This document shows positions 1-12,400 of a stretch of 64,000 bases of DNA, in pieces. The notes below the pieces were generated by a model. The model did no database searches. It was given only the letters and a program-made list of their open reading frames with translations, and was not told the DNA's origin. Position 1 is the first letter of the stretch; every line of letters begins with the position of its first letter. The stretch covers positions 3,687,001-3,751,000 of the forward strand of contig BSQZ01000005.1 in the NCBI GenBank assembly GCA_033239005.1, in the 5' to 3' direction. A program made the translations under genes and the position numbers. The DNA comes from Lamellibrachia satsuma. Taxonomy: Eukaryota; Annelida; Polychaeta; Sabellida; Siboglinidae.

Positions 1-269
1 TTCATGAGGGTCATGGGAAAGGGTTAGGATTTTCAAAGTTCCTTTTTTATCCCAAGGGAAGTGATGGAATTTTGGTCATCGGTACAAAAATTAAGAAGGT
101 TTGACAGGACTGGGTTCATGTATAAAATCTCAGTTCAAAAACTGCCTATCCAGACGACATGTTAAAATACCAGCCACGACCATATTGAAAAGTTAAAAAG
201 AATTCCAGACAAGGAGAACTGAATGTATTGCCCCACCTTGACACATTGACAGGCACAGGCTGTTGACAG
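1..269. other. Intron of PTPN23
   Basis: This is intronic sequence upstream of the first visible exon. I see no conserved coding, RNA or repeat signature. A short doubled phrase (tgacaggcacag) ends it and creates two in-frame acceptor choices. Confidence 0.6.
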
Positions 270-275
270 GCACAG

Positions 276-474
276 TTTGGCAAGCGCGCCTTCAACGTGA
301 CCCTGGGTGAGATCAAGAAGGAATCTGACAAGTACGAGGAAGCCATGAAGAAAGGGGCCGAGTCAAATGCAGAGCTACACAAGGCGATGAACACACACAT
401 CAGTCATCTGAAGATGTTGTGTCTGCCCCCCGAGGAACTGGCCAAGGCTCTGCCCTCTGTCTCTCCCTCTGGCA
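276..474 (+). CDS. PTPN23: PTPN23 exon: V-domain segment
   Basis: Encodes a charged helical stretch (FGKRAFNVTLGEIKKE...) that aligns with the ALIX V-domain around its HRDTIVLLC region (here HISHLKMLC). Two in-frame acceptors are possible, at 270 and 276. The donor is GTAAGT after 474, leaving phase 1. Confidence 0.85.
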
Positions 475-3400
475 GTAAGTGTTATCATGTGGGGCGTGGT
501 GGCGTAGGCAAAGACAAAAGGCAGTATCTGCGGAAAAAGTCGATAAGATAATTGGCTCATTTAAAGCGAAACAGAAGTCATAGTTTTGTACACTTAAGAA
601 TATCACGCTAGTGGTTAACTAGGAAAACCTTGTTGAACACACAACATCTTAATTTCATGGGCCACGTCATACTGTTAGATAACACTATGTCATGAATGCG
701 GCATTCTGGCAATATTCGCTTGCCAAATGAAAATATATTCGTATACACCAATTCCTATTCTTGCCAATAGGATATGGCCATGCTATTGGCATCCATACTC
801 AACTTATGTAACATGTTTTGGCCTTTGTTTACTAAACTAGTCTTCTTTCTAGCAAAATAACATGTTTGTTTGAGACTGCATTGGTTCTGTGTATTCTGGC
901 CTCCCTTAATAGTCTAGTTTACCCCAATTTCATAGAAGTGCACATGTTCTTATCGGTCGCGCTGGTTAATATGTCAGCCCTCGGTCATTCAGAGAAATTA
1001 CCGGAATCTCCAACTTTTAGAACACATTCTGCAGTTATTGCATATTGTAAACTGTCTTAACTCGGAAATATGATGCTCTCAAACCACAAAACTTTTAATA
1101 AAGAATGGAGCAGACGCGGGACAAGTTGATGGTTCAATAATCCAATTTTCATCAATTCTGCAGTTACTGCCAGTTACTCTCCCGAGATGTTTTTGTACTA
1201 TCACATGCATACGTTCATATACTGATGCTAATACAACACTTGTACAGTATGTCTTGAACTTGTAGCTGCTGAGAATGACCTGACATTTAAGGAGATGGAG
1301 CGTTTGTTTGCAAAGATCGATGAGATGAAGGCACAGAGACACATGTTCGGTGAACAGTTTCGAGAGCAGGTTCACACGGATGACATCACAAGCGCCCTGG
1401 TGACAAGAGAAGAAGTTAATCAAGAGGTCGGTGTGTGCGAACGTTTTGCACAGTGCAGTAATTTTCTTATTTGAAATGAAGTTTCTCTGTAAGAATTCAA
1501 ATTTGGGGACTATGTCAAAGATAGGGCGGTCATGTGGCAATGAAAGCTTGAAGTATTGGACAGTCGTATGGGGTATCAAAAAGCCATTGAAAATAAATCA
1601 GACATTTTTTATTAAAAAAAATTCACCAGAATGAGTGCTTTTGGTCAAGTGTAAGTTTTAATTTCATAATATTTGAAATAGGAAACACCCCGAACATTGC
1701 TGTCTTCTTTGTAGGAGTTCTTCTCTGAGCAATTGAAGAAGCACGACAAGCTGGTAGGACTAATTGAACAGAACCTCACAGCCCAGGACAACATCCTGCA
1801 GACTGTGACTGAGACCAATGCCAAGTACGCGCCGGTCAAGAAACAACTGGCAGACGCCATGCGCAAGTAAATCAGATTGATGCTTCATGAGATACTCCCC
1901 TAAACTGGGAGATAGTAGTAGTGAGAAATCACTATCTCTGTGTGCCACACTGAGTCAATGACAGGTTTTTTCCGTTTCAGTGTATTGGTTCTGTTATCTT
2001 CCCTGGCATATACACCAGATAGAATTCAACCAATGTGAGCTTTTATGTCTGCTGCCATTTCGAAACTTTGGCAACTTTGTTAAACCTACTTCGCCTGTGT
2101 CTTTTAGATGAGACACTAAAAGCCATTGGTCACTTCTACCTGGTGTCTATGCCAGGGGAAGTAAAGATCCCACACACCGGGTAAACGTATAGGGGGATGC
2201 AATTTGCCAATGTACCATTTGATCTAAGAATCGTCAACATTGTGTGCTGTTGACAACATGTTTGTAGACGTGAGGAGATGATCCAAAGCCTGGTGTTGTC
2301 ATTTGACATGTACGAGGACTTGCTGGGAAAGTGTCACAAGGGCGTCGACTTCTACGACAGGCTACAGGCCAACGCTTCGAAGTTGCTCGAGCGCACGGAG
2401 CGTGTGTGCCACATGCAGTATGAGGAAAGGCAGCAGATCATCACCCGACACCAACCTAAGGGTGAGGACAATAACCGTCTCATCAAACTTTTTTGTGTGT
2501 ATATGAGTAATTGTCAGTATTTACTAGTTCTTTTCCATTCGTTATGTACCGGTATTGTGCAATATGATTGGTATGGAGTTAATGTTGTAATTGAAGCAGA
2601 ATAAAAACAGAAGCAGTTGTGACATCAGCATTGTAACTATGTAACTGAGTTTCAACCAGTATGATTACTAACAACCCGAAAAGAATATTTTTAACCCTAG
2701 GAGTGACCAATGATAAATTTCTACAGTGTACACAAATCGGAGTTATTCATAAGGGTGCTAATAATTATCACACAAATGTGATTGAGGCATCATTTTGTTG
2801 CTAAAAAGACTCTACTGTTATAAAATGATAAAAACAACAGCACATAATCTATTACTTTTTGAATTTCATCAAAAAAGAAAGCAACAATTTTTATTTTCAC
2901 CCTTGTTGTAAAAATGTAGCATATTAGCTTCAAAATAAAAAAATTTATCAAATATGAACTTCTATTTTTATGATTTTTTCCAACTCCGAACTATGCCGAT
3001 TCAGACTGGCCCATCGGTCCCGCCTCATTTACCGTGGCAGTGCGAGCTGTCGAAGCTGGTGGAAATCGTGATGGCAACTTGCTAATATTTACCTCAAAAA
3101 AGCCTGCAACATCATTCTAACTGTCTGATCTAGTATAATAACATGATTCACTAATGCTGTCATTCAATTTGCCGAAATATTGATGCAGAAACTTGAAATA
3201 ATCCGGCCTGAAGTGAACTGACACAGAATGAAGGTACTATGAATGGAAACGTAAATTTATTCTGCAGAGCGTAATAAAAGCAGCCAAATGTGGGCACCAA
3301 CTATGTGACTCGCGAGATCAACATTAGCTATTTTTGACTATGCTCATGAATAAATATGAATCAGAACGAAGAGTGATTCAGTTTTCCAATGATATTATTT

Positions 3401-6400
3401 GTTCCCGTGTGAGGTACTGGTGACGGAAATGAAAATTGTTCCTACAGAGTGATACCAAAATCGGCTCAAAATCGGCTGGAACGCTCTTTGCACTGATTGT
3501 GCAGGCCGAATTCAGCCCAGTGGTCACTCCCAGGATTAAGGAACATGCATCTGCACTATTGTTGACATTATAGTGTTTGGGAATTTCCACAAATTAGTAA
3601 ATTAAATTTCAGTCGAACTGAAATTAATTAAGCGTATGAAATCTGATTCCAGATGATTGATACATGAGCATGTGGGCTGTCTGCTGTAGAGTTGCTGAAA
3701 GAGTTTAGGTGAACCTAACTAAGGTTGTTCTGTTTATTCTGTAGCTGCTGCACCTGCTAGACCTGTCGCAGACAAGCCGGGTGTATTAGCATCAGGATTA
3801 CCAATTGGTATGCCAGTTGGGCAGCCCAATGCCCAGCCCAAGCTCAAGGACTACCTGCCGTTCATGAAGCCTGCGTCGTTTGGCCCAGGGGTGGCAGGGT
3901 CACTTGGGGGTGGCAAAGCCTACAGTGGGGTGTCACCAACACTTGGCAACATACCACAGCTTCCAAGCCACGTCGGTAGTGCATCGGCACCAGGCAGCCA
4001 ATCAGCATCACCTATGCATTTACCTCAGCTTGCTTCGAGCCAACCAACGTCGCCGGCACATGCCTCTATTCCGGCGTGTAAGCCATTGTCTGCGTCACAT
4101 GGTTACACTCCTGGTGGCATCACAGTCAGTCAGGCCGGAGTCCCGCTGACACTGCAAGCTGCACAGTTGCCCGCCACGGCCACCGGCATGAACTACAGTG
4201 GCGCCACCCCACAAATGTACTACTCGACACTGCCTCACAATCAGACGCAGCTCCATGATAAATCCATGCCTGTGAGTCCGGTGCCAGCCATGCAACAATA
4301 CCAAATGCCCAGGTCCACCACCAGTGGCACGGCAGCATCGGTGACTGGCGGTGGCCGCGATGCCGCACTTCCACAGCTTTCCAGCCATTCACATGCCTAC
4401 GTGACCACCCCACAGTCGGGGGTTCAGTCAGGTGTGTCTTCCACCTACACGCCCCAACCTGTCACGGCCAACGTCATCCCGCAATGTCACCTCCCAGGCC
4501 AAGGATCGCCATACGCCGCCATGCCGGTCCACAGCCAGAACTTGGCACAACAGCATCGCCAGGTGGCGCCACAGCCGACACCCTGCTCCGGAAACTTCCC
4601 TCATCGGTTGCCATCATTGCCACCAGGTGGTGCTCAGTACGTACCTGGGTATCCGCCGTCGCAAGCCGGCGTCGTCGGTGTCAACTACGCCAACCAGCCA
4701 CAGTCGTATCTGCCCCGAGGCTCCGGGCCTAGCGGGGCTGGGCAGCCGGTGCAACAGCCAGGTGCACTCCCCTTGCAAGGACAGCCAGGTATGCAGCCCT
4801 ACCCCCACTTGACCGGACAGCCTACCTACACGGTCCCAGGCCAACAGGTAGGCTACAGACCACAGGCCACTCCGGGGTCAGTTCAATCCCGACCAGGACT
4901 GCAGCAAGCCTACCAACCCCAGGGCGTACCCCCTCAGACAGCAGGCAGTTCTCAGGAGCAGCAGACTTGTTATCAAGGAACACCCCACACCCTGGCTGGG
5001 CCACAAGCTGCCTATCAACCCCATCCACAGGGTACTAACATGACAGCTGCCGCTCAGCCTCAGTTACCAAGTAGCAATACCAACAGCAATGCCAATGTGC
5101 AAGCTGCCTATCAACCACAATTACCAAGTAGCAGTGCCAACATGCCGGCTGCCTACCAGTCACAGTTACCAAGTAGTAATGCCAACATGCAAACTGCCTA
5201 TCAACCGCAGGTGCCAAATAGCAGTGCTAACTTTCAAGCTACCTATCGAACCCAGTCACATAGTAGCAATGCCAACAGCAATGCCAATGTGCAAGGTGCC
5301 TATCAGTCACAGATACCAAGTAGCAGTGCCAGCATGCAAGCTGCCTATCAATCACAGATACCAAGTAGCAATGCCAACATGCAAGCTGCCTATCAGTCAC
5401 AGTTACCAAGTAGCAGTGCCAGCATGCAAGGTGCATATCCATCACAGATACCAAGTAGCAATGTCAACATGCAAGCTGCCTATCAGTCACAGGTACCATA
5501 TAGCAACGCCAACATGCAAGCTACCTATCGAACCCAGTCACATAGTAGCAATGGCAGTGCCAGTGTGCAAGCTACTTATCAACCGCAGTTACCAGGTAGC
5601 AATGCAAACATGCAGGCTGCCTATCGGTCACAGTTACAAAGTAGCATCGCCAATACAACAACTGCCTATCAATCGTACAATAACAGTTTGCAAACAGTCG
5701 ATCAGCCCCAATCAGTAAGTAGCAGTCCTTACATGCTAGCTACCAGCCAAGCACCTGATAATAATACAGATCTGCAGACTGCCTATCAACAACCCCACAC
5801 ACAGAGTAGCAGTGCCAACACACATACTGCCTATCAACCCCAGTTGCAGAATAACAATACCAACATGCAAGCTGTCTATCACCCTCAGCCACAAAGTAGC
5901 AATATAAACCCGCAAACTGCCTATCAGCCTCAGCCACAAAGTAACAATGCAAACATGCAAGCTGCCTATCGACCTCAGTCACACAGTAACAATGCAAACA
6001 TGCAAGCTGCCAATCAACTTCAGTCACAAAATAGCAATGTAAACATGCAAGCTGCCTATCAACCTCGGTCACAAAATAGCAATGTAAACATGCAAGCTGC
6101 CTATCAACTTCAGTCACAAAATAGCAATGTAAATATGCATGCTGCCTATCAACCTCAATCACAAAGTAGCAATGTAAACATGCAAGCTGCCTATCGACCT
6201 CAGTCACAAAGTAGCAATGTAAACATGCAAACTGCCTATCAACCTCCAACACAAAGTAACAATGCCAACATGCAAACTGTTTATCGACCTCAGTCGCAGA
6301 ATAATGCTGCCAATCCACAGGCAATCCTCCAGCAGAACACTACCTTTCGGCCTCAACTGCAGCAGCAATGGCAGCAACCACAGCAAACACCTCTGCAGCA

Positions 6401-9400
6401 GCAGTTACCACAGCTGCTGCCAAGCCAGCAGCAACAACAGCCACCCCCTCTGCCTGCGCCCCTGCAGCCAACCCTGGCAGCTCAGGCCACCCTGACAGCC
6501 AGCAAGCCCCCTGAGAGGGCGAGTTCCCTCCCGCCCAACAACCCCACCAGTCGCCCTGCTTGCCACAGCCGACAGAACTCGAACGTCTCCAATTCGTCTT
6601 CCCTTGACGACATCCTCTCGACAAGCCCTGACTCGACCACGCGTTGCGACGGCGTTCTGCGACCACGTGTCGTTACGGCCGAGGATGTGAGACGTCTGCG
6701 TGAGGAGGAGGAGAAGAACCAGTTGAAGATCGACGCCCAGAAGGATCCATACGTGGACCCAGCCGTCCTCGACAGATTCGTTGACCAAGTAAGCAAGTTT
6801 GAGAAGCTTGTCGACGGTCTCACGAAACACACATTGAACGGACCTACGCCGCTCGACAAGGAGTGGAAGGTATGGACTTTGTTGATCATTTCTTGTATGC
6901 TTTTAAAGGGAATGTGCAGTGATGATCACTGGTTAACTGTTACAGAGCTAGTTGTATGTTTTATGTAATTAAAATGCCCAAATTCTGTAAATGTTTCAAT
7001 TTCAAGGTACATCAAAATTGACATGTTATACTACGTTTTAATCTTTATTGCTGCCGTGGTGTATTTATTGTCAGTAATTGTATGAAAAGGGAACTTGACG
7101 CAACAATAAATCATTGCCTCTAAATGTGAAATGTTATTGGTCTGTTGTTAACTGCAGTAAAGTGGTCTTTCTATATGTTGTAAAACTTGCATATTTTATT
7201 TCGATGCGAAGTCATGTATTTTTGAAAAAATTAGTAAAGAACACAACAGTAAAAACATATTTGGTATGTATATTATTTTTAACTAACCAAAATAGTATAA
7301 AATACTAATTAATTCAGCATCACAGTGTCCCTTAAGACAGGCATTCAGTTAGCAAATGAAAGTTGTATGTTTTCTTTAATAGCGCAGATGGTGAGTGTGG
7401 TTGTTGTGATATAATTACAGTGCAGTGCAGATGGTGAGTGTGGTTGTTGTGATATAACTACAGTGCAGTGCAGATGATGACCATGTTTGTTGTGATATAA
7501 TTACAGTGCAGTGCAGATGGTGAGTGTGGTTGTTGTGATATAACTACAGTCCAGTGCAGGTGGTGACCGTGGTTGTTGTGATATAATTACAGTGCAGTGC
7601 AGATGGTGAGTGTGGTTGTTGTGATATAACTACAGTGCAGTGCGGCCGGTGACCATGGTTGTTGTGATATAATTACAGTGCAGTGCAGATGGTGAGCATG
7701 GTTGTTGTGATATAACTACAGTCCAGTGCGGCCGGTGACCGTGGTTGTTGTGATATAATTACAGTGCAGTGCAGATGGTGAGCATGGTTGTTGTGATATA
7801 ACTACAGTGCAGTGCGGCCGGTGACCATGGTTGTTGTGATATAACTACAGTGCAGTGCAGATGATGAGCATGGTTGTGATATAACTACAGTGCAATGTAG
7901 ATGGTGAGCATGCCTGGTGTGGCTTAATCAGATAGAGAAGTGTGGATGGTGAATGTTCCTGATATGGTATAAATATATAAAACATTATTGAATATGTGTA
8001 TATAACGTATAAACTAATTAAATGTCTTGGACTTGTTTATTGGCCTGATGAAGGTGTAAATTTGTGAAATTCTTAGAATCCTGTAAAACGGTCACTGCAT
8101 GAATGTGCTGTTAGGGACTGGATGTTCTGTTCTTGCAGGATCTGAATGATGAACAGGACCAGTTTTCTCGCAAGTGTTCGATGGCAATCGCTCGTTGCTA
8201 TCCACTCAAGAACCACCAGCCAAACATCATGCCTTGTAAGTAGTCGTCTCCAGGCAGCTCAGTGCTCGGTACCCAGGACAGCATGTTTTTGATCTCTAGA
8301 CAGTGGATGTGTATAAACGTAATGCATTGCCAGATTGAATGTCAACGGAAGTACAACACGTAATTTTGTATTCAATTAGGGAGTGGCAGCAATGATGTAT
8401 CCACGACAACGAGAAGAACGCAAAAAATTAAAAGAATTACTGTTTTTCAAAGAATACATACAATAACATATAATAGTAAACGTCAGCACCCGTATGAACT
8501 GTGATCAAAGTCAGCACCCGTATGAACTGTGATCAAAGTCAGCACCCGTATGAACTGTATAAATTTGATCAAAGTCAGCACCCGTATGAACTGTGATCAG
8601 AGTCAGCACCCGTATGAACTGTGATCAGAGTCAGCACCCTTAGGAACTGTGATCATAGTCAGCACCCTTATGAACTGTGATCAGAGTCAACACCCTTATG
8701 AACTGTGATCAAAGTCAGCACCCTTATGAACTGTGATCAACATCAGCACCCTTATGAACTGTGATCAACATCAACACCCTTATGAACTGTGATCAAAGTC
8801 AGCACCCTTATGAACTGTGATCAAAGTCAGCACCCTTATGAACTGTGATAAGAAAATAACCCTACTCCCCGATTGAAACCAATTTTGTTTAGCTTCTAAC
8901 ATTGCTCTTTTGAGATGTCCTCTTAAATACCCAACAATTTGTATAGAATTGAGAATTGTTAAAGTGTGTAGAATGTCCACCAAATGAGTCAGAATTATCA
9001 AATGTATTACTGAGACATTTGGCAAGAAATTAAATTAATTAAATAAACCTAATATTCATGTACATTTGTATCTCACTTGATTTAGAATGCTCTATTGTTT
9101 CACGACTTATAATGTTTTAGTGTTTCGTGGTTAAGGTTTGTAAATTTAGAGCCATGCATGTAATTGAAGATAATTGCATGTATGGCATTTCTAATTTTTA
9201 ATATAGCTTTATAAATATATGTGTATGTGTGCATGCATGTGAGCGGGCGGGTGTTTGTGAATGAATAATGCAGTAAATGTCCATTGTTTCACTGTAATTA
9301 TGATGCACTCTTTTGTAAATATTATATATTTATAATGATTTAATTCAAATGTGTGGGAAGAAGACATATTTTTGTTGTATCACAGTTATCATTAGACTAA

Positions 9401-12400
9401 TAATTGGCTAATATGTAATTTTTCTTTATGATAAAAACAATTGAAAAAGTAAGCCCCAGTTTACCATTGCTTCTTTCAGATGATGCATCCAGGGTGCTTC
9501 TGACAGGAGGCAAAGATGATTACATAAATGCCAGCCACATTGGGGTAAGTTTGTTACCCACAATTCATTTCATTTTGTAACTTTATCATGTGATTGGCGA
9601 GAGGATGAAAGTCATGCCCATGATGGCATTGACGCGCACAATGTTAACCATTTTAGATATCCACCATTTTAAGCCTTACCAGATCTAATAACTAAAGTAA
9701 ATTCTTTCGATGATTTGAACAAAAATAAGCATTTTTTTATTAAATCAACTGCTGGTGTTACATAAACTATTCACACACTGCATATTTGGACACTGACAAA
9801 CCAGATTTGTGACAGGCTAAATCAGTTGAGGATGGAGTTTTAAGCAAAGTATTGCTTCTATATTTATTTCATTTCTGCTATGTAAATGTCATTGAAGTGA
9901 CCATACATGGGGTAATGGCGAAACAATCTGTGGTTTTTATCCCATAGCCCACTACCAGGGTAGCTACTGTCTCTCACACACCCATGGAGAGTAAAACAAT
10001 TGAACCAGGAGTAAAGCTAGTAGACAGTTGCTAAAATTACGTACAGCTGTTACTGTCATTTGCTTTGCGATATGGTAGTCACTAGCCAGTAAACGCAGGT
10101 ACTCAACACACTCAATAACATCAGGTTACAGTAGGATTGTCTTTGAAAATATTCATTATCGTCATATTGTATTTCCATTTAAAAAAGTGACAGCCATCTA
10201 GAAGTGTCGTCAAAGATTCAGAGTTCTGTGGTATCGAGCTAGCCATTCCTTGCCCTGCTTGTGGGTGTTTGTTCTCATGGAGTCTAATGTGGTCGGTCCC
10301 AGGATCTGGTTGCGTCGTGTCCCAAGGTGATCGCCACCCAGCACCCCCTGATGGCGACGGTCGTAGACTTCTGGCAGATGGTGTATGAACAGGGCACAGA
10401 GGTCGTCGTCATGCTGTGCCACGCCAACGAACTCAACAAGGTCAGTCCAAAGCCCATTTATTCGATTGTGTCGCACAGTGACGCACAGACAAATTATATG
10501 TGCGACGAGCAACGTGTCTAAACACAGTAAGTGTGGCCTACCAACTAGCGCCAATCCCCACTCCAGCTTTGATGAAAGGTCACAACATGTGCAGCGCCTG
10601 TCGGTCGACAGCTGATTGGCGACTGCTTCAAAAATTAGACCTGACTGTCATAGAAACAGTTCCAATTCCTTATACACAACCGTAGCCACATACTGACCTC
10701 GCTAATCTCTCTCACTAGGGTGTATACACGAACAATTTTGTTTCGATTATGTTGTACCTTTGCCTTTGCACTCTTGTTCACAGAACAAGGGATCTACCTA
10801 GCAGACATTTCTGTTCCTAATGGACTCACCAGTACTTTTGGAATAAGACAATCCCCGATTTGATTGCAGTGTTGATGTTTATCTACATTTTACATGAGTT
10901 CTATTTGCTATGTATGACATTGTAACAATGGAGTTTTTAATGCAGCTTTTTTTTCATACCCCACCTACACGTGTGTTGTTGTTGGACAGAGGTTGCACCC
11001 TTACTGGCCAGAGGTGAAGGGGCAGTCAGTCACGTTTGGGCCGTTCTCCATCAGTCTACAGTCGGTGCAGACAAAGCAGGCGTGGACGGAACGCATCCTC
11101 TCCCTCACAAACAACAAGGTAGGGAGTGATGGCATGCACACACACACACACGCACATGCACACACACACACACACGTGCGTGCATGCACACACACACACA
11201 CACGTGCGCCCATGCATGCACAAACCACACAGACACCATGTGCACACACACATGGGCACACCATGCACATGCTCAAACACACTTGCACATACATGTATCA
11301 CACACATGTACCACACACACACATGTACCTCAAACACACTCGCACAAACACGAACATGCACACAAGGTTTAGATCAGTTACAAAGTTCACTCAAATGTAC
11401 TGTACCTAGCATTGGGATTCGATGTGGTTTAATTCTAACAAGATTGCCATCCCAAACAACAAGTTATCAGATATCTATCGATTCTGTTTTTAAACATATT
11501 CACACTACTAGCAATAACACAGTCATTTGACAGTTTGTTCCATTCATTTATCACCCTCTGTGAGAATGAGTACTTTCTCATGTCCAACCTACACTGCTCC
11601 TTAACTAATGCTGCTTTGTGTCCTCTGGTACTACTGCCTCCTTTAAGTTTGAAGAACTTCTTCCTATCAATATCCTCATAACCAATTTAATTACACACAT
11701 TGTTTTAGAGTTACTAAAAACATACATTTTACTAATGCTACTATTGAGCAATGGTTTACATTGTACTGTGTGAAACCCAGCCATTTAAGAGTTTAAATTC
11801 ATCTCAACTGTGCATCTGTGACAAAGGTGTTGAAACTGAGTAATCATATCAATCTTATGGTTCACTTTCAACCTGTGGATGTTTTGGTGCTTGAGTTTTA
11901 CTGCTGATTAAGTTTGGTGTGTTCTCATGCGAGTTTTCTTCTATTCAGACTCATAAGACTCGACCAGTCGTCCACCTCCAGTTCACCCACTGGCCACCGA
12001 GGTGGGTGCACCGGACACTGTCCATGGTGCTGTGTAGTTTGTGTGAACGTCCACATTGGAAGACACAGTTATTTCATCCGATAGACAGTTTATTCACAAC
12101 ACATACAACAGCTATCAGCAAAGAATAAAGCTATGGTTGCGGGTTGTGTTTGCAAAGTCTTTGTGATATGTTTGTGACGTCATTGTGATATGTTTCTGAT
12201 GTCATTGTGACATCATTGTGATATGTTTGTGATGTCACTGCAATGTCTGAAACTGGAAGATTTTGAAATTGGTCAACAATACTAAACATTTTTATTATAA
12301 TTTCTGAAAGGGTTTGTTTTACTAATATAAATGCTTATGTAGTCAGTTACTGGTCGAAAAAAAATAGTGCTAATGAACATGCATCATGTATATGATCTAT

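Noticed and set aside
866..1060. Small plus-strand ORF after the first PTPN23 exon
   Set aside because: It lies inside a MITE-like element present in three copies.
4095..6889. Minus-strand and other-frame ORFs inside the PTPN23 linker exon
   Set aside because: They are shadows of the repetitive coding strand. The plus frame alone joins both neighbouring exons in phase.
11001..11530. Cys/Val- and Thr/His-rich ORFs
   Set aside because: They arise from the CA microsatellite.
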